DNA of 64,000 nt from Deltaproteobacteria bacterium (GCA_009668975.1 SBEG01000002.1:124001-188000); one strand, 5' to 3'; positions 24,509 through 33,669 are shown, counted from the stretch's first letter. A program made the numbers and translations. Notes: a model not told the origin generated them from the sequence alone.

Positions 24509-25027
24509 ATGGATTTTTTAATCGAGGTGCGCTGGTCGCCCTACGTCGTGGGGATCGGTATCGGAGTGTTGAGCTGGTTGAGTTTTCTCATCTCGAAGCA
24601 ACCCATTGCCTGCTCCACCACCTTCGCCCGCAGCAGCGGCCTGCTTGAGCAAATGGTGCGGGGAGCGCAGGTGGAGGACAAACTCTATTATCGGGAAATC
24701 AAGCTTTCCTGGGGTTGGCAGGGCATGCTGGTGGTCGGCATTGTGCTCGGGTCCCTGCTGTCAGCGCTGCTCTCCGGAGATTTTCATGGGCAATGGGTGC
24801 CTGATCGATGGGCGGCGACCTTCGGCGACAGCGCCCTGCTGCGCGTGATGGTGGCATTGCTGGGCGGCATCGTCCTGGGATTTGGATCGCGTTGGTCCAA
24901 CGGCTGCACCAGTGGCCACGGCATCAGCGGCACCTTGCAGTTGGCGGTGTCAAGCTGGATTTCCGCCGTCTGCTTTTTTATCGGCGGGATTCTGTCCGCC
25001 AAATTTATCTATCACGTTATCGGTTGA
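24509..25027 (+). CDS. YeeE/YedE (TsuA-like) sulfur-transport half-protein
   Basis: 172 residues with about four transmembrane helices. LISKQPIACSTTFARSSG and FGSRWSNGCTSGHGISGT carry the conserved Cys residues of the YeeE/YedE sulfur-transport family, which conducts thiosulfate in TsuA. The gene starts 12 bases after the dioxygenase stop with SD AGGGGG. It corresponds to the N-terminal half of a full transporter; the next gene supplies the rest. Confidence 0.85.
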   Translation: MDFLIEVRWSPYVVGIGIGVLSWLSFLISKQPIACSTTFARSSGLLEQMVRGAQVEDKLYYREIKLSWGWQGMLVVGIVLGSLLSALLSGDFHGQWVPDRWAATFGDSALLRVMVALLGGIVLGFGSRWSNGCTSGHGISGTLQLAVSSWISAVCFFIGGILSAKFIYHVIG

Positions 25028-25036
25028 AGGTGAGGA

Positions 25037-25594
25037 ATGATGCAGACACAAAAAAAAGCAGACAAGGCGTCACTGGTGTGGGGATTGCTGTTCGGTATCG
25101 TTTTCGGCTTTTTGCTGCATAAAGGCGGGGCCACCAAATATGACGTGATTCTCGGCCAGTTGCTGCTCACGGATTTTACCGTGGTAAAAATCATGCTGTC
25201 GGCGGTGGTTACCGGGATGCTCGGCATTTATGCCATGAAAAATCTAGGGTGGATCACGTTGTCCATCAAATCGGGATCGATCGGCATGAACGTTGTCGGC
25301 GGCCTGATTTTCGGGGTGGGTTTTGCCGTCCTCGGCTATTGCCCGGGCACCATTGCCGGTGCGGTCGGCAACGGCTATCTCGACGCCCTGGTAGGGGGAT
25401 TGGCCGGCATAATCATCGGCAGCGGTCTATTTGCGGCGCTCTACCCTAGACTGAAGACCGGCATTCTGACCAAAGGCGATTTTGGTGATCTCACCCTGCC
25501 GCGACTCTTCAAGGTCAATGATTGGGTGGTGGTCATTCCTGTGGCTGTTGTGCTGGTGTTGTTGCTGGTTGTGCTCGATATGGCCGGCTTGTAG
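25037..25594 (+). CDS. YeeE/YedE-like second half (DUF6691 type)
   Basis: 185 residues with about five hydrophobic segments. GFLLHKGGATKYDVILGQL and GFAVLGYCPGTIAGAVGNG show the conserved family Cys and the glycine-rich channel helix. It starts nine bases after its partner. Together they likely form a two-gene thiosulfate or sulfane-sulfur importer linked to the upstream persulfide enzyme. Confidence 0.8.
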   Translation: MMQTQKKADKASLVWGLLFGIVFGFLLHKGGATKYDVILGQLLLTDFTVVKIMLSAVVTGMLGIYAMKNLGWITLSIKSGSIGMNVVGGLIFGVGFAVLGYCPGTIAGAVGNGYLDALVGGLAGIIIGSGLFAALYPRLKTGILTKGDFGDLTLPRLFKVNDWVVVIPVAVVLVLLLVVLDMAGL

Positions 25595-25839
25595 GTAAGG
25601 GGCACCAGGGCGATGCGTGCCCGTGCCTGAAGAACACCCTTGGAGCGGACACCACGCCTGTCTCGGTACCATCACACTGATCATAGTTCACCACGGATTG
25701 GGTGCTTTCACAGTTCTCCAGAGCAGCCCTGCTGCTCAAAGAACAGAGTGCCGGTTGTGCCCGGTTGAAGTCGCTGCTCGAGGAGACCAGATATTTTCTC
25801 CTTGAATGTCAAAAGTCTTATCAAAATCCAGAGGGCCTG

Positions 25840-26655
25840 ATGAGCGATGTGAGAGCAAGCGAGAAGCAAGATGAGGCAGCCCCTATCGAGGAGGCTCTGA
25901 AAAACGAGCGGTACGAGCTCCTCCGGCGCTTGGAGGACTCGCTGGAAACGCCGATGCTGGCCCTCGCTTTCGTATGGTTGGCACTGCTGGTCGTGGAGTT
26001 GATCTGGGGCGAGAACCTATTGTTCGAGATCATTGGCACGATCATTTGGATAATCTTCATTCTCGATTTCGCGATGGAATTTGTCCTGGCTCCGCACAAG
26101 GTCGCTTACCTAAAGCACAATTGGCTGACCGCCATGTCGCTACTGATACCGGCGCTGCGCCTCTTCCGCATCTTCCGGGTGTTTCGACTGCTCCGGGTGG
26201 CCCGGGTGGGGCGGAGTTTACGCTTGCTCCGCGTCGTCAGTTCGCTGAACCGCGGCATGAGTGCGCTCGGCGCGAGCCTGATCCGGCGGGGCTTCGGCTA
26301 CGTTATCGCTCTCACGGTATTGGTCATGTTCACCGGTGCGGCCGGGATGTACGCCTTCGAGAACGTGTCTCCCGGCGGCATGAAGAGCTATGGTGAAGCG
26401 CTGTGGTGGACCGCGATGATACTTACCACAATGGGCTCGCAGTACTGGCCGCAGACGGTCGAGGGGCGCGTGCTGTGCGTCTTCTTGGCGCTGTATGCTT
26501 TTACTGTCTTCGGCTATGTGACGGCGACGCTCGCAACTTTCTTCATCGGTCGCGATGCGGAGAATGACGAAGCCGAGCTTGCGGGTGCCAATCAACTGTC
26601 TGCCCTCCGGGAGGAGTTGATCGCCTTACGCGAGGAAATTCGGCGTGGTAAATAG
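25840..26655 (+). CDS. Voltage-sensor-type ion channel with a non-canonical filter
   Basis: 272 residues from ATG 25840 (GAGGG upstream). A cytosolic helix precedes six transmembrane segments in the S1-S6 layout. S4 is strongly basic (LRLFRIFRVFRLLRVARVGRSL), and the pore loop reads LWWTAMILTTMGSQYWPQT, which replaces the potassium signature TVGYG by TMGSQY. The C-terminus has a short coiled coil (LSALREELIALREEI). It belongs to the voltage-gated cation channel superfamily; ion selectivity is uncertain. GC and codon use look higher than in neighbours, suggesting separate origin. Confidence 0.8.
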   Translation: MSDVRASEKQDEAAPIEEALKNERYELLRRLEDSLETPMLALAFVWLALLVVELIWGENLLFEIIGTIIWIIFILDFAMEFVLAPHKVAYLKHNWLTAMSLLIPALRLFRIFRVFRLLRVARVGRSLRLLRVVSSLNRGMSALGASLIRRGFGYVIALTVLVMFTGAAGMYAFENVSPGGMKSYGEALWWTAMILTTMGSQYWPQTVEGRVLCVFLALYAFTVFGYVTATLATFFIGRDAENDEAELAGANQLSALREELIALREEIRRGK

Positions 26656-26775
26656 CAGCAATGCGAATGCTTGGATTGCCGTTGACAATGTAAGTCCGTG
26701 CTTTGTTCACTGTGGCCGGTGATGTCGGATTTTTTTTTGGAAATGCCTTAAGTACGGGAGACAAGGAGAAAGAAA

Positions 26776-26934
26776 ATGGATCTGGTTCGGATTTTGGTTG
26801 CGATTCTTCTGCCGCCGCTCGGTGTTTTTCTTCAGGTGGGAATTGGGGGAGCGTTCTGGCTGAACATCCTTTTGACCCTCTTGGGGTATATTCCTGGTAT
26901 CGTGCATGCCGTTTGGATTATCGCCAAGCGTTGA
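26776..26934 (+). CDS. Pmp3/YqaE family small membrane protein
   Basis: 52 residues with two transmembrane helices: VRILVAILLPPLGVFLQVGIG and ILLTLLGYIPGIVHAVWII. The LPPLGV and GYIPGIVHA motifs define the Pmp3/UPF0057 proteolipids, which are linked to salt, cold and membrane-potential stress. AAGGAG lies 7 nt before the ATG. It is followed by a palindrome that may terminate it. Confidence 0.9.
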   Translation: MDLVRILVAILLPPLGVFLQVGIGGAFWLNILLTLLGYIPGIVHAVWIIAKR

Positions 26935-26957
26935 GGCCGTTGTGATTGGTTTAGACC

Positions 26958-26990
26958 AGACCTGCCAGGTATTCAAAACCTGGCAGGTCT
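26958..26990. repeat. 33-bp dispersed palindrome, copy 1
   Basis: AGACCTGCCAGGT, a 7-base loop and ACCTGGCAGGTCT form a 13-bp perfect stem, followed by TTT. Similar copies lie at 58860, 62062 and, degenerate, 63827. It sits between convergent genes (pmp3 and the lipoprotein), where it could act as a bidirectional terminator. Confidence 0.85.
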
Positions 26991-27066
26991 TTTAATTGGC
27001 AGGACGCTGCAATCTTGGCGAGGCTATTTGGGGCCCAACTCCTGTGCATTTATCCCAAATAAGAAT

Positions 27067-27798
27067 TTATTTCACATATCGTGCGAGGATACTTTCGACA
27101 GCAGCCTGGTAAACCTTGCTCTTTACCTGTGAGAACTGCTGTTGGCCAGAAATTTTTCGATCGAGAGATGCAGTATTTGCCGTATCTTCATAGACATTTG
27201 GCAGAAAAATTTCCCATTGACCGCTCTTCACGTCGACCAGGGCAACTTTGAGTCGAATACGGATTACCTGCGTTTGGTCCGGTATTACACTGCCCACGAT
27301 GGGGACCCAGGACACATTCTTTGTCGCAAGGTCCCTGGTTTCGGTTTCCAGCATCCCCCAGTACACGAGAATCCTGTCAATCCCGGCTTTTGCCGCGGCG
27401 AGTCTCAGTGCTTTCGCATAGCTTGCATCGGCTTTATTACCCTGCGAAGGCACTCCTGAAAAAACGCTCACCGGGAAGTATTTTTCCATCCTCTCGATCA
27501 TCTCTTGCTCAGGGATCATGGCCCCTGACTGAATAAGCAAAAGAGGTTCGCCCTTTCGCAATCTGAGCCTTTCCTTCTTATCGCTTGCGGCAGCGGCGAT
27601 CTCCTGTTCCGTAATCTCCGTTCCCGGGTCAATTCCGAGGACATCGAATTCACTCAACTCCCCATGGTAGAGCAGGTTATCACCAGTGCGAACAGTAGTG
27701 CCTCCGGGATAGTATTCGGAACTGGAAACTGACCTCTGGGTTGTACATCCACTCAGTGCGCTAAGTAGTAACAGGGCAGGTATGGTAAACTTTCTCAT
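27067..27798 (-). CDS. Lipoprotein of unknown function
   Basis: 243 residues with a type II signal peptide (LLLLSALSGC, Cys18). The mature part is mixed alpha/beta and includes GEPLLLIQSGAMIPEQEM, KALRLAAAKAGIDRILVYWG and VALVDVKSGQWEIFLP. I do not recognise a family with certainty. The pattern of a conserved central strand followed by 'VDVKSGQW' recalls lipoproteins of the LpoB/CsgG-like fold that carry a nucleotide-binding-like core. It lies among small stress genes and is transcribed alone. Confidence 0.7.
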   Translation of the reverse strand: MRKFTIPALLLLSALSGCTTQRSVSSSEYYPGGTTVRTGDNLLYHGELSEFDVLGIDPGTEITEQEIAAAASDKKERLRLRKGEPLLLIQSGAMIPEQEMIERMEKYFPVSVFSGVPSQGNKADASYAKALRLAAAKAGIDRILVYWGMLETETRDLATKNVSWVPIVGSVIPDQTQVIRIRLKVALVDVKSGQWEIFLPNVYEDTANTASLDRKISGQQQFSQVKSKVYQAAVESILARYVK

Positions 27799-27880
27799 CT
27801 ATTTTCCTCTCAGTACTATTGATCAGCCAACGGCACAAAATAATTGACCTCAATCTGAAAAGGTCAGCAAAAAGTATTAC

Positions 27881-28714
27881 CTAGGTTCTGAAGAAAGCGA
27901 GCAGATCTTGGTTGACCTGGTCCTTGAGGGTCGAACACATGCCGTGTGGTGCTCCCGGATAAATCTTCAGCACGGCGCCTTTGATGATCTTTGACGAAAG
28001 CAGGGCCGAGGCGCCGATCGGTACAATCTGGTCGTCGTCGCCATGAAGGATCAGTGTCGGTACATCGAATTTTTTGAGATCTTGCGTAAAGTCTGTCTCG
28101 GAGAAGGCCATGATACAATCAATGACGCCTTTGAAACCCGCCTGCATCCCCTGAAACCAGAACGAGTCCCTGAGCCCTTGCGAAACCTTGGCGTTCGGCC
28201 TGTTAGCGCCGTAAAACGGGGTGGTGAGATCCTGGAAAAACTGTGAGCGGTCTGCGAGGACATTGGCGCGAATCCCGTCGAAGACTTCGATCGGCAGGCC
28301 GTCGGGATTGGTGGCCGTCTTCAGCATCAACGGCGGAACTGCGCCGATTAACACGGTCTTGGCAACGCGTCTCGTGCCGTGGCGGCCGATATAGCGAGCA
28401 ACTTCTCCGCCGCCGGTGGAGTGCCCGACATGGATGACGTTCTTCAGATCGAGTACTTCGACAAGCATCGCGAGGTCGTCGGCGTAGGTATCCATGTCGT
28501 TGCCATTCCAGGGTTGGCTCGATCTGCCATGACCGCGGCGATCATGAGCAATGCAGCGGTATCCACGGGCAGCCAGAAACTCCATCTGGTCTTCCCAGGC
28601 GTCCGCACTCAGCGGCCAGCCATGGCTGAAGACAATGGGCTGTCCGCTGCCCCAATCCTTATAATAGAGCTTGACGTTACTCTGATTTTCTTTGCTGACG
28701 GTAATGAAATTCAT
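27881..28714 (-). CDS. Alpha/beta hydrolase of the non-heme chloroperoxidase/arylesterase type
   Basis: 277 residues. The fold motifs are clear: oxyanion segment [16 protein letters not shown], nucleophile elbow GHSTGGG with Ser99, Asp in [12 protein letters not shown], and the catalytic His in YPGAPHGMC. These match cofactor-free haloperoxidase/esterase enzymes, whose true substrates are often unknown esters or lactones. A good SD (CGAGGAG) precedes the ATG. There is no signal peptide, so the protein is cytosolic. It forms a single-gene unit. Confidence 0.88.
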   Translation of the reverse strand: MNFITVSKENQSNVKLYYKDWGSGQPIVFSHGWPLSADAWEDQMEFLAARGYRCIAHDRRGHGRSSQPWNGNDMDTYADDLAMLVEVLDLKNVIHVGHSTGGGEVARYIGRHGTRRVAKTVLIGAVPPLMLKTATNPDGLPIEVFDGIRANVLADRSQFFQDLTTPFYGANRPNAKVSQGLRDSFWFQGMQAGFKGVIDCIMAFSETDFTQDLKKFDVPTLILHGDDDQIVPIGASALLSSKIIKGAVLKIYPGAPHGMCSTLKDQVNQDLLAFFRT

Positions 28715-28820
28715 AGAGGAACTCCTCGTTATCTAATAACACCAACTTTCGCATAGAGCACGACCGCGCCCTGTCCCGGTAATGAAAAAAGGCAGCTTTT
28801 TCACGGACAGGGCATCTAGT

Positions 28821-28980
28821 AGTCTGTCGGACGTAGGGTGATTCTGCTGCAAATCCGTCTGGACGGTGCATATTTCGACGCTATTTGGGGAATAGAACAA
28901 CTATTGCCCTGCATAATCGATAAAATCTGTCCTTTCCCAGCCGAATTTTCGCTTTGATTTCCTAAGTCCGATAGGCTCCT
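28821..28980. mobile_element. Possible 160-bp MITE-like element with imperfect terminal inverted repeats
   Basis: AGTCTGTCGGACGTAGG (28821-28837) is the imperfect inverse of CCTAAGTCCGATAGGCTCCT (28961-28980). The ends resemble the GAGCCTGTCGGA-type termini of some insertion-sequence families. No transposase lies between them. No clear target duplication could be confirmed by eye. Confidence 0.4.
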
Positions 28981-29010
28981 GGCACGCGCTTGAGTGACAA
29001 TCAGCCAGCG

Positions 29011-29190
29011 CTATTTCCCCAGAACCTTCTTGGCATTACCGACTTTTTCCTGAAGATGACCAGCAATCTTTTCGGCTTTGCCACGTATCTCCAGTTTGGG
29101 ATTATCGGTGATTTCTCCGGCTACTTCCTTGATCTTACCCTTCGCCTGGTGAAACGTGCCTTCTACTTTGTCCTTCGTGCTTGATTTCAT
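29011..29190 (-). CDS. CsbD family stress protein
   Basis: 59 residues, very hydrophilic and helical: DKVEGTFHQAKGKIKEVAGE, then KLEIRGKAEKIAGHLQEKVG. This is the CsbD signature found in stress-induced proteins of many bacteria. AAAGG lies nine bases before the second of two candidate ATGs, so I chose 29190 rather than 29199. A DUF3309-like small membrane gene lies just upstream on the same strand, a common pairing. Confidence 0.88.
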   Translation of the reverse strand: MKSSTKDKVEGTFHQAKGKIKEVAGEITDNPKLEIRGKAEKIAGHLQEKVGNAKKVLGK

Positions 29191-29247
29191 GGTATTCATC
29201 CTTTAGGACTTCGATGTGACTGCCGCTGATTGAGCAGCAGGTAAGAG

Positions 29248-29328
29248 TTAACGACCTCTTCTCGACCAGTAGAAACCACCACCGCCGAGGAGAAAAAGTA
29301 CCAGGATGATTATCAGTATGGTTGTCAT
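29248..29328 (-). CDS. Tiny hydrophobic protein (DUF3309-like)
   Basis: 26 residues: one transmembrane helix (TTILIIILVLFLLGGGGFY) followed by WSRRGR. AGGGAG lies 7 nt before ATG. Small one-helix proteins of this pattern are often encoded beside csbD genes. The start codon, ribosome site and hydrophobic sequence all support a real gene. Confidence 0.6.
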   Translation of the reverse strand: MTTILIIILVLFLLGGGGFYWSRRGR

Positions 29329-29570
29329 AACGATTCTCCCTTGTCTTTGAATTATTCCACTTCCTGGTTATATAAACAGCATAGGTTGTGCCAAGACTCG
29401 TGTTGTTGAGATGCTGCTGTAATGCCTAGTAATTCAAGGTATTTAAGCAATAATTGAGCTGGGGGTGGGTGGGGAGTTGAAGAAACCGTCAACTGCAACT
29501 GTCATACTTGACAGAACCGGCACATACGATGACGGTCAGAGACCTTTCCCTTGCCTGGAAACCGGATTTC

Positions 29571-30920
29571 TCAGTCGATCATATATTTCAGATCCGAAAC
29601 GGGCTGGTTGGATACGCCCAAAGCACCTTCTTCAGATCCTGGCTGCTGAGCCCGAACTTCATGGCCAGCGCGAAGATGTTGATCGCCTCGCCTGCATTGT
29701 AACCGAAGAGATGGGCACCAAGGATGCGGCCGTCTTCTTCTCCGAGAATGACTTTGTAAATGGCATGCTTCTGGCCGATCCGCCGCGACGAAGGCCAGGC
29801 GCTCATGCTGCCGCGGTTGATGCGGAAACGTCGTCCCGATGTCTCTGCCTCATCCTCCATCATGCCGACCTGCGCAAGCGGCGGCTGAGTAAATACGACG
29901 CTTGGGATGCCTTGGTAGTCGGGTATCTGCCGATTGCCGTTCAGGATGTTCTCGGCTGCAAGCGCGGCCTCCATGTCGGCGACCGTTGCCAACTTCGGGC
30001 CGCTGTCACAGACGTCGCCGATAGCGTAGACGCGGGGGTTGTTGACGCTTTGCAAAAACTCGTTGACGGCGATTCCGTGCGCAGTGCGGTTGACCCCTCC
30101 CGCCTTTACATCAAGGTCGTCCAGGTCCGGTAGTCGACCAGCGCTATTAACCACCAGATCCGCCTCGATAGATTGATTGCATCCAGTGCTACCGTGCACG
30201 ATGAACGCCCCGCGGCTCCTTTCCACCTGGCAGGCTTCGAAGCCGAAAATTATTGTGATGCCACTGTCGCGCGATGCCTCGGCCAACCGGTTCGCGAGCT
30301 CGGCGTCGAAGCGTTTCAATATTCGGTTACTACGCTGCAGGACAGTGACCTCCGCACCGGCGGCACGTGCGACATGGGCGAACTCCATGGCGATATAGCC
30401 TCCGCCAATAAACGCGATGCGACGTGGCAATTGCCCGAGCTTGAGACTCATCGCTGGTTACGGTAAATTCCGCACCGGGAAAATCAAGCTTTGTCGTCTT
30501 TGATCCTGTCGCAATCACAATATGCTCCGCGCGGACTGTGAGGTCGGGGTCGATTTCCACCTCTTCAGGGGAAAGGAAGCGCGCCGTGCCGTGCAACTGT
30601 TCGATGCCTGCCTTCTGGAAATCCTTTTCGGTGCGCTCGGGGACGGCGTCTGTAAAAGCGGCCTTGGACTGCATCAACGCCGGCCAGTCGATCTGCGCGA
30701 CCGGCTGAATACCGATCCCGGACATCTGCTGAGAGAGGTGGGCAACTTCGGCTGCAGCGACCAGGTATTTTTTTGGCTGGCAGCCGCGCATGGCGCAGGT
30801 TCCGCCATAGGGACGGTTATCCACCACCGCTACCCGCCGTCCAGCCTTGCGCAAGGTGAGCGCGAGAGTATATCCTGCGGTGCCCGTCCCGATCACCAGC
30901 ACATCATAGATATGTACCAT
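29571..30920 (-). pseudogene. Glutathione-reductase-like FAD disulfide oxidoreductase, two frameshifts
   Basis: Read through, the gene encodes a full class I pyridine-nucleotide disulfide reductase. The start is ATG 30920 (GGAGG upstream) with VLVIGTGTAGYTLALTL, and the redox centre GGTCAMRGCQPKKYL (first Cys present, second Cys present). After a shift near 30450 the frame continues PRRIAFIGGGYIAMEFAHVA, YAIGDVC and PPLAQVGM. Near 29590 a second shift would restore SDLKYMID, the usual C-terminal family ending. The redox motif GGTCAMRGC differs from GGTCVxRGC only slightly. Two independent frameshifts point to a pseudogene, unless the assembly is wrong. Confidence 0.85.
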
Positions 30921-31320
30921 GGCAAACCTCCATTTTATGCGTAGTTGGCCCAGCTCTCGCAGCTTGGCCAGCTGCCGTAAGCTCACGTTTTCTTGTGTAC
31001 CGTTTCATTTTTTTTCACATTTTCGGCCCGGCCTGTTTAAGCGAGAACCGGCTTCCGCCTTTGAATTTTTGTTTATTTTTGCACCAAACTTCACAACATG
31101 GCAGAGGAAAAAGTACCCAAGTGTGGAGGTAATCGGCGGTTTTGAACTCTCTCCGGACCTGATCGTCATGGTAAATTGTACCGTCAACGCATGCTCTTAC
31201 AATAATTGAAACCTGTGAAACCAAGGGTTCGTGCCAATGCTGCGATGCAGTCGCTTCCTTAACACAGCTTCGCTTGGTATACTTCGAATAAATCGTTTCG
31301 CCAGCCATAAGGAGGTTGCC
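30921..31320. other. Divergent intergenic region, no gene recognised
   Basis: Separates the reductase remnant (minus) and the metallopeptidase (plus). It must hold the promoter of the latter, but no clear -35/-10 pair was found. The open frames across it lack ribosome sites. Confidence 0.4.
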
Positions 31321-32163
31321 ATGCTCTGGAAAGGAAGACGGCAAAGCTCGAATGTTGAAGACCGGCGGGGCCGGATGCCCAAGGCTGTGGTGGGCGGCGG
31401 CATTGGAACAATTCTGATAGCACTGGCAATCTATTTTCTCGGCGGAGATCCTTCGCAGGTGCTGAATGTCTCACCTCCTGAAAGTCAGCAAATGGCCGCG
31501 CCGTACCAGGGAACGGCGCAAGAACAGGAACTTGCTGAATTCGTTTCGGTCGTGCTTGCGGACACCGAGGATGTTTGGGAGGAGCAATTCCGCCAGAAAA
31601 GCAAGACCTATCAACACCCGAAGCTGGTACTTTATTCCGGGAACGTCGAATCAGCCTGCGGAATTTCCGGTGCAGCCACCGGGCCGTTTTATTGCCCGGC
31701 TGATTATAAGCTCTATATTGACCTGAGTTTTTATGACGAACTGCGGGACAAATTCCAGGCACCGGGCGATTTCGCCATGGCGTATGTCATTGCCCACGAA
31801 GTGGGTCACCATGTGCAGACCCTGCTTGGTATCAACGAGAGGGTGATGTCGCTCCGCTCCAGGGTCGGCGAGTCGGAATTCAACCGGTACCTGGTGCGCC
31901 TCGAATTACAGGCGGATTATCTCGCCGGGGTATGGGCCCATCATGCGGAAAGGATGAAACTGCTTGAAGAAGGTGATATTGACGAGGCGTTGAACGCCGC
32001 AAGTGCGGTGGGCGACGACCGTATCCAGAAAAGCGCGCGCGGTTACGTCGTCCCGGACAGTTTTACCCATGGGACGTCCGAGCAGCGCAAACACTGGTTT
32101 TATAAAGGATTTAAAGCAGGTGACCTCAGCGAGGGCGATACTTTTGGGGCGGGACAACTCTGA
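31321..32163 (+). CDS. Neutral zinc metallopeptidase (YpfJ family)
   Basis: 280 residues starting at ATG 31321, with TAAGGAGG 5 nt upstream. One transmembrane helix (residues 22-41) anchors a periplasmic domain. The zinc site is HEVGHH (His159, Glu160, His163), followed downstream by RLELQADYLAGVWAHH with the third ligand Glu/Asp. Cys pair CGISGAATGPFYC probably forms a disulfide. The length and motifs match the YpfJ/KPN_02809 metallopeptidase family; substrates are unknown. Confidence 0.92.
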   Translation: MLWKGRRQSSNVEDRRGRMPKAVVGGGIGTILIALAIYFLGGDPSQVLNVSPPESQQMAAPYQGTAQEQELAEFVSVVLADTEDVWEEQFRQKSKTYQHPKLVLYSGNVESACGISGAATGPFYCPADYKLYIDLSFYDELRDKFQAPGDFAMAYVIAHEVGHHVQTLLGINERVMSLRSRVGESEFNRYLVRLELQADYLAGVWAHHAERMKLLEEGDIDEALNAASAVGDDRIQKSARGYVVPDSFTHGTSEQRKHWFYKGFKAGDLSEGDTFGAGQL

Positions 32164-32187
32164 TATCGGTTATGAAAGGAAAAATTC

Positions 32188-32400
32188 ATGATCGGGGCTT
32201 TGACCGGAGACATCGTCGGCTCCATCTGCGAATTTATCAATACCAAAATGACAGTTTTTCCGCTGTTTCGGGAGATCTATCGTTTTACCGATGATACAGT
32301 ACTTAGCGTGGCTCTGGCTGAGTCACTTCAGACCGGGGAGAGTTAGACGCGATTATTGCCGCAGGTATCCGGAGACCCGGTACGGTGGGACAATGACCAT
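32188..32400 (+). pseudogene. ADP-ribosylglycohydrolase N-terminal fragment
   Basis: ATG 32188 (GAAAGGA nine bases upstream) opens MIGALTGDIVGSICEF and then RFTDDTVLSVALAESL, the two N-terminal metal-site motifs of ADP-ribosylglycohydrolases. A TAG ends it at 32346. Another frame then gives DYCRRYPETRYGGT, which fits the next part of such enzymes, before similarity ends near 32395. A full-length homologue family member lies at 55708-56802, but this copy is dead. Confidence 0.75.
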
Positions 32401-32405
32401 GTTTG

Positions 32406-32657
32406 TCACCTGCTTACAATGGCCTTCCTTTCAAGATAATTCGCAACTTTATTGATGGAATCCAGATTATCCGGAATCAGTTCCTCGTCCTCAACCCTGA
32501 CTGAAAAAGTTTCCTCGAGATATGCGACCAACTGCATAATCCCCGTGGAGTCAAGAAAACCTTCGTCGAGAAAAGAACCGTCATCTTTTAGTCCGAGATC
32601 ATCACCAAAGAGGAAATTATCAACGATAAAAGCCCTGATATTTTCTCGTATGCTCAT
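32406..32657 (-). CDS. Acyl carrier protein of the AsnB/ligase cluster
   Basis: 83 residues, acidic and helical. The phosphopantetheine site is GFLDSTGIMQLV, with Ser37 as the attachment residue in a DST rather than DSL context. Such stand-alone carriers hold acyl or aminoacyl groups for pathway enzymes and are distinct from the fatty-acid ACP. It lies 28 bases after the NadE-like gene and is the last gene of the operon. The likely loading enzyme is the acyl-AMP ligase encoded three genes upstream. Confidence 0.88.
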   Translation of the reverse strand: MSIRENIRAFIVDNFLFGDDLGLKDDGSFLDEGFLDSTGIMQLVAYLEETFSVRVEDEELIPDNLDSINKVANYLERKAIVSR

Positions 32658-32685
32658 GCAGTGTTACCTCCGAGTCCGGGAGTCT

Positions 32686-33669
32686 TTAGGAACTTTCATT
32701 CAGAAGGAGAGGCGGCAGATGAAGATAGCGTGTAGTAGAACGTTTGCTATCGATATCTTTATAAACCCTTTCAACCTGTACCGGTTTCATATTCAGCGCA
32801 GATGCCACCTGTTCCGCTGGTATGCGATTGTTTTTTCCGAAAAGGCACAGATCCATTTTCTCGTACGGAAGTGAGAAATAGAATTCATCCTGCCCCTGAG
32901 CGAGGGAATAGGTGTCAGTGGTGGGTTTCCGTATTCTTATCTCTTCAGGAATACCGAGAAATTCCGCAAGTTGATATACCTGTGATTTGTACAGATGGGC
33001 AATCGGTTTGACGTCGGCAGCGCCGTCACCAAGTTTGACAAAAAAACCCTGGTCGTACTCCAAGCGGTTCGGTGTCCCCGCAACGCCGTAATTCATACAA
33101 TCCGCGTGGTAATATTCCAGCATCTTGCGGATACGCTGCTTGAAATTTGTCGTTGCAACGATTTTCAGGTATGGCGTGACTGGCAACCGCTTTTTTACTA
33201 CCTCATTATCCGGCCCCTGTGCCACGATAGAAAACGTTGTAAATCCGACGTGTTCCAATACATTGGATATGACAATTTTCGATTTCCACCCCTCCCCGTA
33301 GCCGGGTACAACCATCCGGACCGCTGCATCGTACCTCTTGTAATAATCGACCGACTCTAAGATTCCGGAGATATTTTCCCTGACCGTATCCATTCCGAGA
33401 AAGCATGCAACCATTCCACTTAAATTCAAAGTCTCTTCGGCCGAATGCCGTTCAGGCATCTCCAGTCCCAGAACACGCTCCCGCCCCAAAGCACGGACAG
33501 CGAGCGCCGCCGTCACACTGCTGTCAACTCCACCGGAGATCCCCACAACAAGGCCGCGTTTTTTTAACTGTTTCCGCATTATTTCACGCAGGCTTTGACA
33601 TATCCTTGCTGTTTCCTTCTCCGGATCCAAACGCAATACATCTTTGGAAAAGCTTCCTGTTTCGCTCAT
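32686..33669 (-). CDS. NadE-like ATP-pyrophosphatase (NAD synthase family) in a biosynthetic operon
   Basis: About 327 residues from ATG 33669, which has a GGA eight bases upstream; an earlier ATG at 33693 lacks an SD. The PP-loop SGGVDSSVTAALAVRAL and the later TNFKQRIRKMLEYYHAD, GTPNRLEYDQGFFVKLGDGAADVKPIAHLYKSQ-type region match NadE. No glutaminase domain is present, so ammonia would be the nitrogen donor. Because it is embedded with AsnB, a ligase and an ACP, it may form an amide on a pathway intermediate rather than NAD. A plain NAD synthase cannot be excluded. Confidence 0.85.
   Translation of the reverse strand: MSETGSFSKDVLRLDPEKETARICQSLREIMRKQLKKRGLVVGISGGVDSSVTAALAVRALGRERVLGLEMPERHSAEETLNLSGMVACFLGMDTVRENISGILESVDYYKRYDAAVRMVVPGYGEGWKSKIVISNVLEHVGFTTFSIVAQGPDNEVVKKRLPVTPYLKIVATTNFKQRIRKMLEYYHADCMNYGVAGTPNRLEYDQGFFVKLGDGAADVKPIAHLYKSQVYQLAEFLGIPEEIRIRKPTTDTYSLAQGQDEFYFSLPYEKMDLCLFGKNNRIPAEQVASALNMKPVQVERVYKDIDSKRSTTRYLHLPPLLLNESS

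Noticed and set aside
26958..26990. Reading the repeated palindromes as a CRISPR array
   Set aside because: Copies are many kilobases apart and not regularly spaced, with no spacers or cas genes.
28715..29010. A short protein-coding gene inside the MITE-like region
   Set aside because: The 64-codon frame has no SD and spans the terminal repeats.
29465..30133. 222-codon plus-strand frame opposite the disulfide reductase
   Set aside because: Antisense to a gene with clear FAD and NAD motifs, and no start signal.
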